Positions 41,323 to 50,787 of a stretch of DNA of 64,000 bases are shown here, piece by piece. The notes below the pieces were generated by a model. That model was not told the DNA's origin, did no database searches, and saw nothing but the letters and a program-made list of their open reading frames with translations. This DNA comes from Chryseobacterium rhizosphaerae. Its GTDB lineage: Bacteria > Bacteroidota > Bacteroidia > Flavobacteriales > Weeksellaceae. Position 1 is the first letter of the stretch, and each line of letters starts with the position of its first letter. Where the stretch lies: assembly GCF_003385455.1 (NCBI RefSeq), contig NZ_QNUF01000008.1:1-64000 (forward strand), in the 5' to 3' direction. The translations under genes and the position numbers were made by a program.

Positions 41323-43101
41323 TTATAGTACTTCCGGATTATCGTTCGCTGCGCTTACTGTCTTTTCAATTTCCTTCAAGTAGATGGAAAGAGGAGTTCC
41401 CGTTCTTTTTTTGAAAGCCAGTGTGAAAGCCTGCTCATTATTGTATCCTAATTCTTCTGCAATAAAAGGTATTTTATAAGACCGGAATCTTCTATCCCTC
41501 GCCAATCTGCTGATCGCATAGTCAATACGAAGATCATTGAGATAAGCTGCAAAGTTTTTCCCTTTATGGGTATTGATTACTTCTGACAAGTATTTAGAAT
41601 TTGTTTTTACTTTTTTCGCCAGAGTTCCCAATGTAATTCCCCTGTTTAAAAACTGTTCTTTATTTTCAAAAGCATCAAGCTCCTTCAGAATACTTTGCGT
41701 TATATCTTCCGAAATCGTTTTCGTTGCTTTATCTTCTGTGTTTTCTATATTTTGAGGTAAGACAATATCCGGTACTACTTCTTCTTTTTGTATTTCAACC
41801 TCTGGTTGCTTCTTATTTTCATTAACAGACTGAATTAAGTCCTGAGCAATTTTTCGGTATTTTTTTTCAGCGTTTTTATATTTAAAATAAAAATTTATAA
41901 ACAATAAAAGAACTATTAGTAAGGCTCCCAGCACTATATAAAGGAATATCTTTCGTTGTTTGAGCTCTTTGGTAATGCTCTCTTTTTCCTGTAACAGATT
42001 AGGAGTGTCATACCTTCTCGGTAACTCTCTCGATATATACCTGAAACGGGTATCCAATACTTTATCGACATCTAAAAATCTTTCAACATAATAAAGCTGT
42101 TTTTCTTTATCTTTTTTCTCTTTATAGTAATCAATAAGGTAAGTATATACTTCTCTGAGCTCAGGAAAAACATAATTTGTTTTGAGCACCATAGAATCTA
42201 TTTTAGCAAAATTCTCTATGGCTTTATCACTTTCCTGTAATCCCGCATAAGCCTTTCCTAAATTTAAAAGAGTATAATTTTGATTTCTTTTGCTTGGATA
42301 ACTTGCCGTGAAAAAGAAGTTTTTACACTTCTGTAAATTTTCAATAGCTACATTATATTTTTTTAATTTTAAATTATAATAGCCCAATAATCCCAAATTC
42401 TGATGGTAAGCATATACGTTTTTGCTTTTCTTAGCAGCCAGTAATCCATCCTGGATCAATATATATGCAGAATCCATTTTATTGATTTCTATATAAGCAT
42501 CTGCTAAATTTAGTTTAAGAATAGTATGCTCACTCTCATTCATATAATCAGCATTATACAAATAATATCTAAGAGTTTTAGCTGTTTCGGCATGCTTTCC
42601 AATATAATTCTTCAAATAGGCAATACTGATCTCAGCCATCGCAATCTGTCTTTTATATCCCTTCTCTTTCGCATACTTCAGACCCAGTACATAATTATTC
42701 AATGCCGCCTGAAGATTGTCAGATTTAAAATATAAATTCCCTCTTAATAAATAGGTCCGGGCGGGATAATAAATTTCTTTGGAATTTTTGGTAATAGTCT
42801 GTAAACTGTCCAGATACTTTAATGCATTGGGTAAAGATTCATCAACGTGGAGCATGACATACGCCTCCGCAATCTGAACTTCATCTTTTTCTTCTTTCGC
42901 TTTTTGGAGATAGTATTTTGCGATATCTCTTTTACTTTTTACATCTTCAGGTTTAGTTTCATAGAATTTTTTCTCCAATTCCTGATAGGTATACTCTTTT
43001 AAAACACTCTTCTGAATATTTTCTACATTACCTGTCTGTGCATACAATAGATTACACACCACACTTAACAATAAAAGCAGCTTTATTTTCAACATCTGCA
43101 T
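41323..43101 (-). CDS. Membrane-spanning TPR/AraC-type regulator
   Basis: A 592-residue one-component regulator. An N-terminal signal sequence (LLLLLSVVCNLLYAQ) leads to a TPR array (about 40-370), then one membrane segment near 385-410 (IFLYIVLGALLIVLLLFINFYF) and a C-terminal AraC-type HTH (about 490-590; IAEELGYNNEQAFTLAFKKRTG). TPRs should lie in the periplasm and the HTH in the cytoplasm, an architecture frequent in Flavobacteriia. It is divergent from the lanthipeptide precursor gene, separated by 190 bases, and is the obvious candidate regulator of that locus. Confidence 0.9.
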   Translation of the reverse strand: MQMLKIKLLLLLSVVCNLLYAQTGNVENIQKSVLKEYTYQELEKKFYETKPEDVKSKRDIAKYYLQKAKEEKDEVQIAEAYVMLHVDESLPNALKYLDSLQTITKNSKEIYYPARTYLLRGNLYFKSDNLQAALNNYVLGLKYAKEKGYKRQIAMAEISIAYLKNYIGKHAETAKTLRYYLYNADYMNESEHTILKLNLADAYIEINKMDSAYILIQDGLLAAKKSKNVYAYHQNLGLLGYYNLKLKKYNVAIENLQKCKNFFFTASYPSKRNQNYTLLNLGKAYAGLQESDKAIENFAKIDSMVLKTNYVFPELREVYTYLIDYYKEKKDKEKQLYYVERFLDVDKVLDTRFRYISRELPRRYDTPNLLQEKESITKELKQRKIFLYIVLGALLIVLLLFINFYFKYKNAEKKYRKIAQDLIQSVNENKKQPEVEIQKEEVVPDIVLPQNIENTEDKATKTISEDITQSILKELDAFENKEQFLNRGITLGTLAKKVKTNSKYLSEVINTHKGKNFAAYLNDLRIDYAISRLARDRRFRSYKIPFIAEELGYNNEQAFTLAFKKRTGTPLSIYLKEIEKTVSAANDNPEVL

Positions 43102-43291
43102 CTCATTTTTTACAAAAATATTATTTAAAAACGAGAGTCTTATAAAAATTTAAAAAATTCATCATAAAACACTACATATCAGTTAATTAAAATAAGTGCA
43201 AAAATTATAAATTCATGAATTTATGCATACTTTTTCCCAAGATAGAGAAAAAATAGCTTTATTTGTAAACAGCTACTTAAAACATTTTAAA

Positions 43292-43489
43292 ATGAAAAAT
43301 AAGAACGAAACAAAAAAGAAACTATCTTTAAAAAAATTACAGATGGCAAAAATTGACAATCTCAACAAGGTACACGGCGGCGGTGGCGGCGGCAAGCACA
43401 TGCAATACATTGATGGTTGTGTAAATGGCGATGATGGAAGCATCATTGATGATAGCCTGGGGATACCACCACCTGTTCTTACTAAATAA
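43292..43489 (+). CDS. Class I lanthipeptide precursor
   Basis: 65 residues from ATG 43292, at the AAAATG-type start where the leader begins; an in-frame ATG at 43223 adds unrelated sequence. The leader MKNKNETKKKLSLKKLQMAK then IDNLNKVHG is the Lys-rich type with an LSLKKL-like box that LanB binds in Bacteroidetes. Six Gly (29-34) follow, a likely cleavage zone. The core holds one Cys (43), Ser50, Ser55 and Thr64, allowing at most one thioether, and ends GIPPPVLTK. It is 6 bases upstream of the peptidase gene and followed by a split LanB. Confidence 0.85.
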   Translation: MKNKNETKKKLSLKKLQMAKIDNLNKVHGGGGGGKHMQYIDGCVNGDDGSIIDDSLGIPPPVLTK

Positions 43490-43495
43490 TTTCTT

Positions 43496-45697
43496 ATGCA
43501 GTATAAAATATTTCTCACTTCTATTCTTTTAACAGCATCTTTCAAAGCACAATTAAGTAATCTGGCTCCTTCTGTTCCTGCTACGGATCATTATTTTGGC
43601 ACCAAAATAATAGATGAATACAGGAATTTAGAAAATTTACAGGATCCTAAAGTAATTAACTGGATGAAGTCCCAGTCGGATTTCACGGCTTCAATATTAA
43701 GCTCTATTCCTAATAGAAATTATTATTTAAATAAAAGGTTAGAGTTTGATAAGAGAGAAGGATATTCATTATATGATTTAAAAGTAACTGAAAATGATAA
43801 ATATTTTTATTTGAAAAGAAATGTTGGAGAAAAAACCGCTAAGGTTTATTACAGAAATGGATTTAACGGGAAAGAAAATTTACTTTACGACCCTGCCAAT
43901 TTTGTATCCTCCAAGAAAACAACAGATACTCCCAAAACCGGCAATTTTATAATCAATCTTGTAAGTCCCAGTGGGGATGGAAGTAAAGTGGCCATTTCTT
44001 TAACCCAGGGAGGTAAAGAATTATCTGAAGTTATTGTGATGGATGTGGATAAAAAAAGTATTTATCCACAAACCATCATTAATACCAATCCTGCCTCTAT
44101 TGGAGGCATAAAATGGCTTGATGACAACAGTGGTTTCTTCTATACCTATTATCCGGTTGTAGATCTGCAGGCTAAAGAGTTCAGGAAAAATACCCGCGCT
44201 ATGCTTTATAGAATAGGAGAAGATCCTAAAAAGCTTAATGATGTTTTTTCAAGTACCCATAATCCTGATCTGAAAATAAGCAACACAGATTATCCTGCTA
44301 TTCTGGCTTTCAACCCTGAAGATCAACACTACATCGGAATATTGGTAGATGCGGAGAACTTCAGAAAAACTTTTTTTATTGAAAAGAAAGAACTATTAGA
44401 GGGGAAAAATAACTGGAAACCTTTGTATGATAAGGAAAGTAAAGCATTTTCCATAAGGTTGTCAGGAAATGACATTTATTTTTTATCAGGATATAACTCA
44501 TCCAATTATAAGTTATGCAAAACCAATATGACCACCAGAGATTTTAAAAATCCTGAAATACTGGTTCCTGAAAAAAAAGATGAAGTTATAAAGCAATACA
44601 CCATAACAAAAGACGGGATCTATTATGTGACTGCCAAAAACGGTGTGGAAGCTAAATTATATTTGTATCAAAACGGAAAAGATATTCCCATCAAACTACC
44701 TTATGTTTCCGGCAGTATAGATTTACAATCAAAAGGAAAGAACTTTTCTGATATATGGATCAGTTGTTCGGGATGGGCCAATGAAGAAGAGCGTTTTAGA
44801 TATACTTTATCTACCAACACTTTCACCCAGGAAAATCTTGTCCCAAACATCGATTTCCCGGAATTTAAAGATATTACTGTAGAAGAAGTTTCTATACAAT
44901 CTTACGACGGAACAGAAGTTCCTTTATCCTTAATTTATAATAAAAACACTAAGAAAAACGGTAAAAATCCGGTACTTATGGATTGCTATGGCGCTTTTGG
45001 AGAATCTTCAATACCATTTTTCGCTAAGAGTTATCTATTATGGGTCAACCAGGGAGGTATTGTGGCTATTCCCCATGTAAGAGGAGGTGGAGAAAAAGGA
45101 GCACAATGGCATACTGACGGACAGAAAGATAAAAAACCTAATACCTGGAAGGATCTAATTGCCAGTGCAGAATATCTTATTGATCAGAAGTTCACGTCAC
45201 CGGAAAAAATCGCGATCTGGGGAGCCAGTGCGGGAGGTATTGCAATAGGAAGAGCAATGACCGAAAGGCCAGAGCTATTCAAGGCTGCAATTATAGAATC
45301 CGGGGTATTAAATACAATCCGTTTCGAGAACAATGGGATTCAGGCAACCAGCATCAAAGAATATGGAAATCCGAGTGATCCGGCTGAGTTTAAAGGATTA
45401 TTAGAAATGGATTCTTATGAACATATTAAAAAGGGGAAAAAATATCCTGCTGTTTTACTTTGTGCCGGAATTAATGATCCAAGAGTTTCACCGTGGCAAT
45501 CTACAAAATTCGCATCGAAACTATTAGCGAGCAGTACTTCAAAAAGACCTGTTTTATTAAATATCGATTATGAAGGAGGCCATGGCGCAAATATTCCGGT
45601 AGCCCAACGGTATTCTAACCTGTCAGACATCTTTGCATTTGCATTCTGGCAACTGGGACATCCCGATTACCAGCCTCAAAAAGATAATAAGAAATAG
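43496..45697 (+). CDS. Exported prolyl oligopeptidase (S9A family)
   Basis: A 733-residue serine peptidase. A signal peptide (YKIFLTSILLTASFKAQ) directs export. The N-terminal part is the propeller of prolyl oligopeptidases; the C-terminal hydrolase has the nucleophile motif GASAGG, GGGEKGAQWH, NDPRVSPWQS (Asp region) and GGHGAN (His). These enzymes cut short peptides after Pro. It lies between the lanthipeptide precursor and LanB, and the precursor core contains Pro-Pro-Pro four residues from the C-terminus. A role in maturation or trimming of the peptide after export, or in self-protection, is inference. Confidence 0.92.
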   Translation: MQYKIFLTSILLTASFKAQLSNLAPSVPATDHYFGTKIIDEYRNLENLQDPKVINWMKSQSDFTASILSSIPNRNYYLNKRLEFDKREGYSLYDLKVTENDKYFYLKRNVGEKTAKVYYRNGFNGKENLLYDPANFVSSKKTTDTPKTGNFIINLVSPSGDGSKVAISLTQGGKELSEVIVMDVDKKSIYPQTIINTNPASIGGIKWLDDNSGFFYTYYPVVDLQAKEFRKNTRAMLYRIGEDPKKLNDVFSSTHNPDLKISNTDYPAILAFNPEDQHYIGILVDAENFRKTFFIEKKELLEGKNNWKPLYDKESKAFSIRLSGNDIYFLSGYNSSNYKLCKTNMTTRDFKNPEILVPEKKDEVIKQYTITKDGIYYVTAKNGVEAKLYLYQNGKDIPIKLPYVSGSIDLQSKGKNFSDIWISCSGWANEEERFRYTLSTNTFTQENLVPNIDFPEFKDITVEEVSIQSYDGTEVPLSLIYNKNTKKNGKNPVLMDCYGAFGESSIPFFAKSYLLWVNQGGIVAIPHVRGGGEKGAQWHTDGQKDKKPNTWKDLIASAEYLIDQKFTSPEKIAIWGASAGGIAIGRAMTERPELFKAAIIESGVLNTIRFENNGIQATSIKEYGNPSDPAEFKGLLEMDSYEHIKKGKKYPAVLLCAGINDPRVSPWQSTKFASKLLASSTSKRPVLLNIDYEGGHGANIPVAQRYSNLSDIFAFAFWQLGHPDYQPQKDNKK

Positions 45698-47941
45698 ATG
45701 TCTCGTTTTCCTTACCATTTTTTTGATGAGTATGTTTTTCGTACCCCCCTGTTTTCACGGAAGCAATTCCATGAAATGGCAGGTAATGATGAAATTCAAA
45801 AAACGGCATTGAAGTCCATATATGCAGATCCTGTTTTTCAGGAAGCTATTTATTTGGCATCTCCTTATCTCCACAAAAAACTGAATGACTGGCTCAATCT
45901 CAGTCTCCATGGATCCAAGAAAGAAAATCAGAAACTGGAAAACAGTTTTCTAAAATATTACAGCCGTATGAGCACCCGTTCTATTCCTTTTGGTTTGTTT
46001 ACTGAAGTGGGAGTAGGAAAATTTGGGACAGCTCCAAATCCATTTTTCGGGAAAGAGAAATTTACCCATGAGCATCTAGTGAGGGAAACTCAACTGGATA
46101 TGCACTTTCTGGTTGGCCTAGCCAATCATTTGGTAAAAACTCCTGAGATAAGAAATAAATTATTATTTTATCCTAATAACAGTATTTATACGGTCAGGAA
46201 TAGAATCCGCTACGTTGAATACCAATACACCCAAGGGCAAAGAGAATATATCATCTCATCAGCTCCGCTTTCTGAAGAATTACAAAACATCTTAGATTTT
46301 TCAAAAAAAGGGAAAACCATACAGCAGCTTTCAGCTCTCCTGATTGATGAAGAGATCAGCCGGGAAGAAGCTACGGAATTCATCAATGAATTAATAGACA
46401 ATCAGGTTCTTGTAAGTGAACTGGAACCTAATGTATCCGGAAAAGACTTCTTAGATATTATCATCGGATCTTTACAAAAAACAGGAATCAGCAATGAATC
46501 TGAAATCCTGACTTCTATAAAAACCAAACTGGACACCATAGATACCACTATTGGAAATCCTGTTTCTTTATATGCTGAAATTGAGGATTTAATTACATTA
46601 TTCAATACAGAATATGATCAGAAATACCTGTTTCAAACTGATCTTTATTTCAAAGAAAAATTCATTTTACCTCCGTACTGGAAAAAAGAATTAAAAGAAG
46701 CGGTAAGCTTTTTAAATAAAATTACACTTCCTCAAAAGGATAACCACCTGGAGAGGTTTAAAAAAGCATTTCACGAAAGGTTTGAAAAGCAGGAAATGCC
46801 ACTGGCTTATGTATTGGATACAGAAATCGGAATTGGCTACAGACAAGATATTCCTACCAAAGGACTGCATCCTTATATTGAAAACCTGGATTATTCATCA
46901 TCTCATCATCAATCAACTCTAAGAATTGAACTGGATCCTATCCAGCAAATTCTCAATGAAAAAGTGCAGGAAGCCTTACTCGACAATCAGTACAAAATAA
47001 AGCTGTCTGAAAAGGATTTTGAAGAATTTGAGGAAAACTGGAATGATCTGCCGGATACTATTTCTTTTGTCACGGAAATTATCTCTGAAAATAATGAGGA
47101 AAAGCTTTCTCTAAGCAGCGGTGGCGGTGGCAGTGCAGCCAATATTCTGGCAAGATTTTGTTCTGAGAAATCTGAGGTCCAAAATTTAACAAAATGTATT
47201 GCACAAAAAGAACAGGAACTTAATACCGGTTATATTTCGGCGGAAATTATCCATCTTCCTGAAGCAAGAATAGGAAATGTTATCAGAAGACCTACGCTGC
47301 GCCCTTATGAAATCCCTTTTCTGGCACAATCCATTCTGCCGGAAGAAAATCAGATAAGTATTGATGATTTATACATTTCCCTAAAAAATAATAGAATTGT
47401 TTTACGTTCTAAAAAACTGGACAAAGAGATTAAACCTTACCTGACCAACTCACATAATTATTCCGCCAATCCGTTGCCGGTGTATCATTTCTTATGTGAT
47501 CTTAATCGTCAAAATATCAGACCGTTCATTAATTTTAACTGGCGAGATTTACAAAACATCTATCAGTTTTTACCAAGAGTGGAATATAAAAATTTAATTC
47601 TTTCAAAAGCCTGGTGGAAAATTACAGAAAAAGAGCTTACTCAGTTTTCAATATTGAGCAGCTATGAAGCAGGGAATAAAGAACAGTTATTATCCGGTAT
47701 ACAATCCTGGAGAAATAAAAGACAAATCCCAAAGTGGATTCAGTGGGTTCAGTTTGATAATAAACTCACTATTAACCTGGATAACTATGACCTGGTGAAC
47801 GTTTTTATTGATACCGTAAAAAAGTTAAAATCAATAGTCATTGAGGAGTTCCTGTATAACGAAAATACTGACTTTATGCACCAGTTTATTTTTTCAATGT
47901 ATAGAGAGGTTGAGGGGCAAGAACCAAGAGTTAAGAGTTAA
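45698..47941 (+). CDS. Lantibiotic dehydratase, glutamylation domain (LanB N-terminal)
   Basis: A 747-residue stand-alone LanB N-terminal domain. FLKYYSRMSTRSIPFGLFTEVGVG near residue 85-110 is the family hallmark. The enzyme attaches glutamate from Glu-tRNA to Ser/Thr of the precursor. The start codon directly follows the peptidase stop (TAGATG). The last six or so codons (QEPRVKS) run into an AAGAGTT heptamer satellite, so the natural C-terminus has probably been altered by repeat growth. The elimination domain is the separate gene downstream. Confidence 0.92.
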   Translation: MSRFPYHFFDEYVFRTPLFSRKQFHEMAGNDEIQKTALKSIYADPVFQEAIYLASPYLHKKLNDWLNLSLHGSKKENQKLENSFLKYYSRMSTRSIPFGLFTEVGVGKFGTAPNPFFGKEKFTHEHLVRETQLDMHFLVGLANHLVKTPEIRNKLLFYPNNSIYTVRNRIRYVEYQYTQGQREYIISSAPLSEELQNILDFSKKGKTIQQLSALLIDEEISREEATEFINELIDNQVLVSELEPNVSGKDFLDIIIGSLQKTGISNESEILTSIKTKLDTIDTTIGNPVSLYAEIEDLITLFNTEYDQKYLFQTDLYFKEKFILPPYWKKELKEAVSFLNKITLPQKDNHLERFKKAFHERFEKQEMPLAYVLDTEIGIGYRQDIPTKGLHPYIENLDYSSSHHQSTLRIELDPIQQILNEKVQEALLDNQYKIKLSEKDFEEFEENWNDLPDTISFVTEIISENNEEKLSLSSGGGGSAANILARFCSEKSEVQNLTKCIAQKEQELNTGYISAEIIHLPEARIGNVIRRPTLRPYEIPFLAQSILPEENQISIDDLYISLKNNRIVLRSKKLDKEIKPYLTNSHNYSANPLPVYHFLCDLNRQNIRPFINFNWRDLQNIYQFLPRVEYKNLILSKAWWKITEKELTQFSILSSYEAGNKEQLLSGIQSWRNKRQIPKWIQWVQFDNKLTINLDNYDLVNVFIDTVKKLKSIVIEEFLYNENTDFMHQFIFSMYREVEGQEPRVKS

Positions 47942-47965
47942 GAGTTAAGAGTTAAGAGTTAAGAG
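47926..47965. repeat. AAGAGTT heptamer satellite at the end of lanB
   Basis: Five perfect AAGAGTT units plus a partial one. It overlaps the last codons and stop codon of the dehydratase gene. Copy-number change would alter the C-terminus of the protein. Confidence 0.95.
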
Positions 47966-47991
47966 CAAAGGTAAAATATGCAAGATAAGGG

Positions 47992-48840
47992 ATGATGGTA
48001 AAAAGAAAGTTTGTTCCGGGAAGTGAATGGCTGTATTTTAAAATATATACAGGAATAAAGACTGCAGACATTATTTTGGAGGAGTCTATTGAACCGCTAG
48101 TGGCCTACTTCAAAGAAAATAATTTAATTTCACAATGGTTTTTTATCCGTTATAGTGATCCAAATCCTCATCTCAGGCTTAGGTTTAAGCTTACGCAAAC
48201 AGAAAACTATACTGACGTTCTCCAAAAGGTCAATACTACCCTCACTGAATATACGAACAGTGGAGAAATTTCAAATATCCTTATCGACATTTATAACCGG
48301 GAAATAGAAAGATATGGCAGCAATACGATAGAAGAAGCCGAAACCCTATTCTGGAACAACAGTGAGTTTACATTACAATGCCTGCATTATACCGATGAGG
48401 AGAAACTCATGATCAGTCTTTTTTATATTGATGAACTCCTAAATCAGCTCAATCTTCCGATTCAGGAAAAACTGAACTGGATAAAAGATTTCAATGAAGT
48501 ATTTAAAAAGGAATTTAATGCCGATAAAAAACTTAACAGTCAGCTGGATAAGAAATATCGGGAATTTAATCCCCAATTATTAGATTTTATCCAATCTGAA
48601 GAATTTTCTGAGGAAAGAAATACCATAATTTCCACCATCAATGAAAGTGCTTCTGTATTACAAACGATTCTCAACCATCATGAAAATGAGTCTTCAGAAT
48701 CCTCACTTCAAACATTCTTTCAAAGTATTTTTCATATGAATATTAACAGGATGTTTATCTCCAACCAACGCCTCTTTGAAATGATTGTTTATGATTATTT
48801 ATTCAGATATTATAAAACGGTTGCGTTCCGGGTTTTGTAG
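47992..48840 (+). CDS. SpaB_C elimination-domain protein (thiopeptide-type)
   Basis: A 282-residue small LanB partner of the thiopeptide-type bacteriocin biosynthesis family. SEWLYFKIYTGIKTADIILEESI and FFIRYSDPNPHLRLRFK are characteristic. It eliminates glutamate from the glutamylated Ser/Thr to give dehydroamino acids. Two adjacent ATGs (47992, 47995) are possible starts. It ends the locus; no LanC cyclase or dedicated exporter follows. Confidence 0.92.
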   Translation: MMVKRKFVPGSEWLYFKIYTGIKTADIILEESIEPLVAYFKENNLISQWFFIRYSDPNPHLRLRFKLTQTENYTDVLQKVNTTLTEYTNSGEISNILIDIYNREIERYGSNTIEEAETLFWNNSEFTLQCLHYTDEEKLMISLFYIDELLNQLNLPIQEKLNWIKDFNEVFKKEFNADKKLNSQLDKKYREFNPQLLDFIQSEEFSEERNTIISTINESASVLQTILNHHENESSESSLQTFFQSIFHMNINRMFISNQRLFEMIVYDYLFRYYKTVAFRVL

Positions 48841-49358
48841 GAGGACTGATTTGTAATTTGACTCATACCCCTTTTCAATACCTCCCTGAACTTTTAAAGC
48901 ATGGGATGTAGTATATCTTCTTTTCTCTTTTTTTAGTTGATATTGTAATCATTGTTTTTGATTTTTGAATTGATAAAGCATAAGGTTCATGAGGAGACAT
49001 AGTACACCAGCTATCACCTTGATTGTATTACTGCCTGCGAAATTTTTCTTTCTATTCTTACTGGTGGAGCGGGTACTTCCCTGCTGAGAACTCGTGGGGT
49101 TGGAGGATAAGGGAATTACGCGTAAATAAAGGGAGTCGAAAATTTTTTTCAAAATTTTTTGTACAAAGAGATCATAAGACAGAATTACAGAAGTAACATT
49201 GATTCCCCTGTTTCCACAATTGAATACTAATAAGTCTCAATTCATAAAGGGTAAATTTCTTACGAAAACAACAAGAACAGCCTAGTAGCTGCTCTTGTTT
49301 AACATAGTTTTTATGGGTTTTATTTTGTAAAAGCCCTTTAATAATGAAAGTTTATTGC
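48841..49358. other. Intergenic region between lanthipeptide and RHS loci
   Basis: 518 bases. On the minus strand 48949-49152 is open for 67 codons, but I see no family signature or initiation signals and doubt it is a gene. It may be decayed coding DNA. The only clear structure is the hairpin at 49270. Confidence 0.5.
49270..49299. terminator. Hairpin between convergent lanthipeptide and immunity genes
   Basis: A 12-position stem with one mismatch (AACAAGAACAGC/GCTGCTCTTGTT) and a six-base loop lies about 60 bases after the last minus-strand gene. Confidence 0.7.
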
Positions 49359-49997
49359 TTAATCAGTAACATCTTTTTCAGAAAGTCTTAAAAATAAAGT
49401 ATCTTCTATCACTGGTTGTGCTACAAACTTTGCTTTACCAAAATTGAGCTTTGAAAATCTTCGTAAGTATTCTGATTCTCCATAGTTTCCTTTTAATGCT
49501 TTATCATAAGGATAATAGTTCTGTTTAAATTTCGATGAATAGCTTTGTTTAAACATTATCATCATTGATTTAATAACTAAATTATATTTAATCTTAATTT
49601 CTACTCTACTTTTTAAATAAAATACAGAATTTCCATCACTAGGTCTTTCATCTCCTATAAAATAACCATTTCCAATTTCGGTTAAATATCCATTATAAAT
49701 GCTATCATATTTTTTCTGATATAATAATGGAGATTGATCTGGTTGTATTAAAGCATACACATTTATTGGATAATCTTCTTCTTTATTACCTCTTGTAGAA
49801 AGACTTTTATAATTTTTATCTCCAAATTCTAAAGAGTTAGGAACTAAAAATATAATATCTTGGTTAGTATTGTTTTTAAATTGAAGATATAGATCTTTTT
49901 TATCTTCTATATATTGTAAACTAAAGGCGCTCTTTTGCTTCTCTTTACATGAACCAAAAAGTATAAAAACGACTATAATAATTATAAAATTTTTCAT
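49359..49997 (-). CDS. Lipoprotein of the RHS locus, candidate immunity protein
   Basis: 212 residues from ATG 49997 (an in-frame ATG at 50018 overlaps the upstream gene and adds seven residues). The signal peptide IIIIVVFILFGSC has a lipobox with Cys at about 16. The rest is beta-rich and unrecognised. It is the last gene of the minus-strand RHS operon, downstream of two related lipoproteins, so it may also protect against the toxin or serve an orphan toxin. Function is inference. Confidence 0.65.
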   Translation of the reverse strand: MKNFIIIIVVFILFGSCKEKQKSAFSLQYIEDKKDLYLQFKNNTNQDIIFLVPNSLEFGDKNYKSLSTRGNKEEDYPINVYALIQPDQSPLLYQKKYDSIYNGYLTEIGNGYFIGDERPSDGNSVFYLKSRVEIKIKYNLVIKSMMIMFKQSYSSKFKQNYYPYDKALKGNYGESEYLRRFSKLNFGKAKFVAQPVIEDTLFLRLSEKDVTD

Positions 49998-50007
49998 TTT
50001 AAACGAT

Positions 50008-50466
50008 TTATGATTCATAGAATTCTGCCGGAAACATTTCTTTATATTCCTTTTTTGATTTTAAGAGATTACGGATTTTATAAAACAGATCAATATATTT
50101 ATTGATTTCTTGTTTGTTTGTACTGTCACATTTAGTCTTTTTAGGACTAGAAGATTTTAATTGAAAACTAATTTTAGAACTTGTTTTATCTTCAAAAGTA
50201 TACCAACAAAGATTCCCTTTTACATTAATACTCTTGTAAAATTTGTATATTTCCTGTTTATCACTATCAGTCAATTTAATAATTACTTCTTCCGGTCTTC
50301 TGTTTTTTAAAACGCCCGTTTGACTATCATAAAAAAAATGACTTCTATCAATCTTATTTGTATCATAATAAGTGCTTGTAATAGAAAATTCTGGTGTAAC
50401 TATTTTTCTTGCTGATGAACAACCGATTAGCAAAAAAACAAGTAGTATGTTAAATAATTTTTTCAT
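50008..50466 (-). CDS. Lipoprotein, paralogue of 50788 gene, candidate immunity protein
   Basis: A 152-residue lipoprotein (lipobox LLIGC, Cys16). It aligns with the 50788 product throughout: TGVLKNRRPEEVIIKLTDSD against SGILENRRPEKVIIKLNSNE, and the C-terminal KSKKEYKEMFPAEFYE against QTKKEYKDAFPRFYE. Tandem diverged small lipoproteins directly after an RHS toxin are the usual form of immunity gene arrays. Anchoring in the periplasm suits a toxin acting there. Confidence 0.72.
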   Translation of the reverse strand: MKKLFNILLVFLLIGCSSARKIVTPEFSITSTYYDTNKIDRSHFFYDSQTGVLKNRRPEEVIIKLTDSDKQEIYKFYKSINVKGNLCWYTFEDKTSSKISFQLKSSSPKKTKCDSTNKQEINKYIDLFYKIRNLLKSKKEYKEMFPAEFYES

Positions 50467-50607
50467 TTTAAGGGAATTTTATATCAATGCTTATAAAATT
50501 TATATAAGATAAGAAGAGCTGAAAAGAACCTTCTATCTAAATTCTCCATTTGGCATCAACAGGCTATTCATCATATACTCGTCTGTAACTATACAATATT
50601 ACATTTG

Positions 50608-50676
50608 TTAATCCGTTTGTGGAAACGCTTTTTTATATTCTTCGCTTAACTTAATTAAATCAATAAGTTGAAAATA
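50608..50676 (-). pseudogene. Remnant of a third immunity-lipoprotein paralogue
   Basis: In the gap between the two paralogues about 22 codons read YFQLIDLIKLSEEYKKAFPQ then TD and stop. This matches the C-terminal helix of both intact copies (KIRNLLKSKKEYKEMFPAEF and KIKNILQTKKEYKDAFPRF). No upstream portion survives. The rest of 50467-50787 is AT-rich with nothing else seen. Confidence 0.65.
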
Positions 50677-50787
50677 TCAATATTACCCTGTAATTTTACC
50701 AAATAACATTAATTAATTTTTCAAAAATAATTAATATTTGTCTTTTAATTAATGCACCATCATTTTTATGACCAGTTTGTATTGTCA

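Noticed and set aside
48949..49152. 67-codon minus-strand frame
   Set aside because: No recognisable domain, initiation signal or operon context; low-complexity Ser/Thr composition. It could be decayed coding DNA, but this is not supported.
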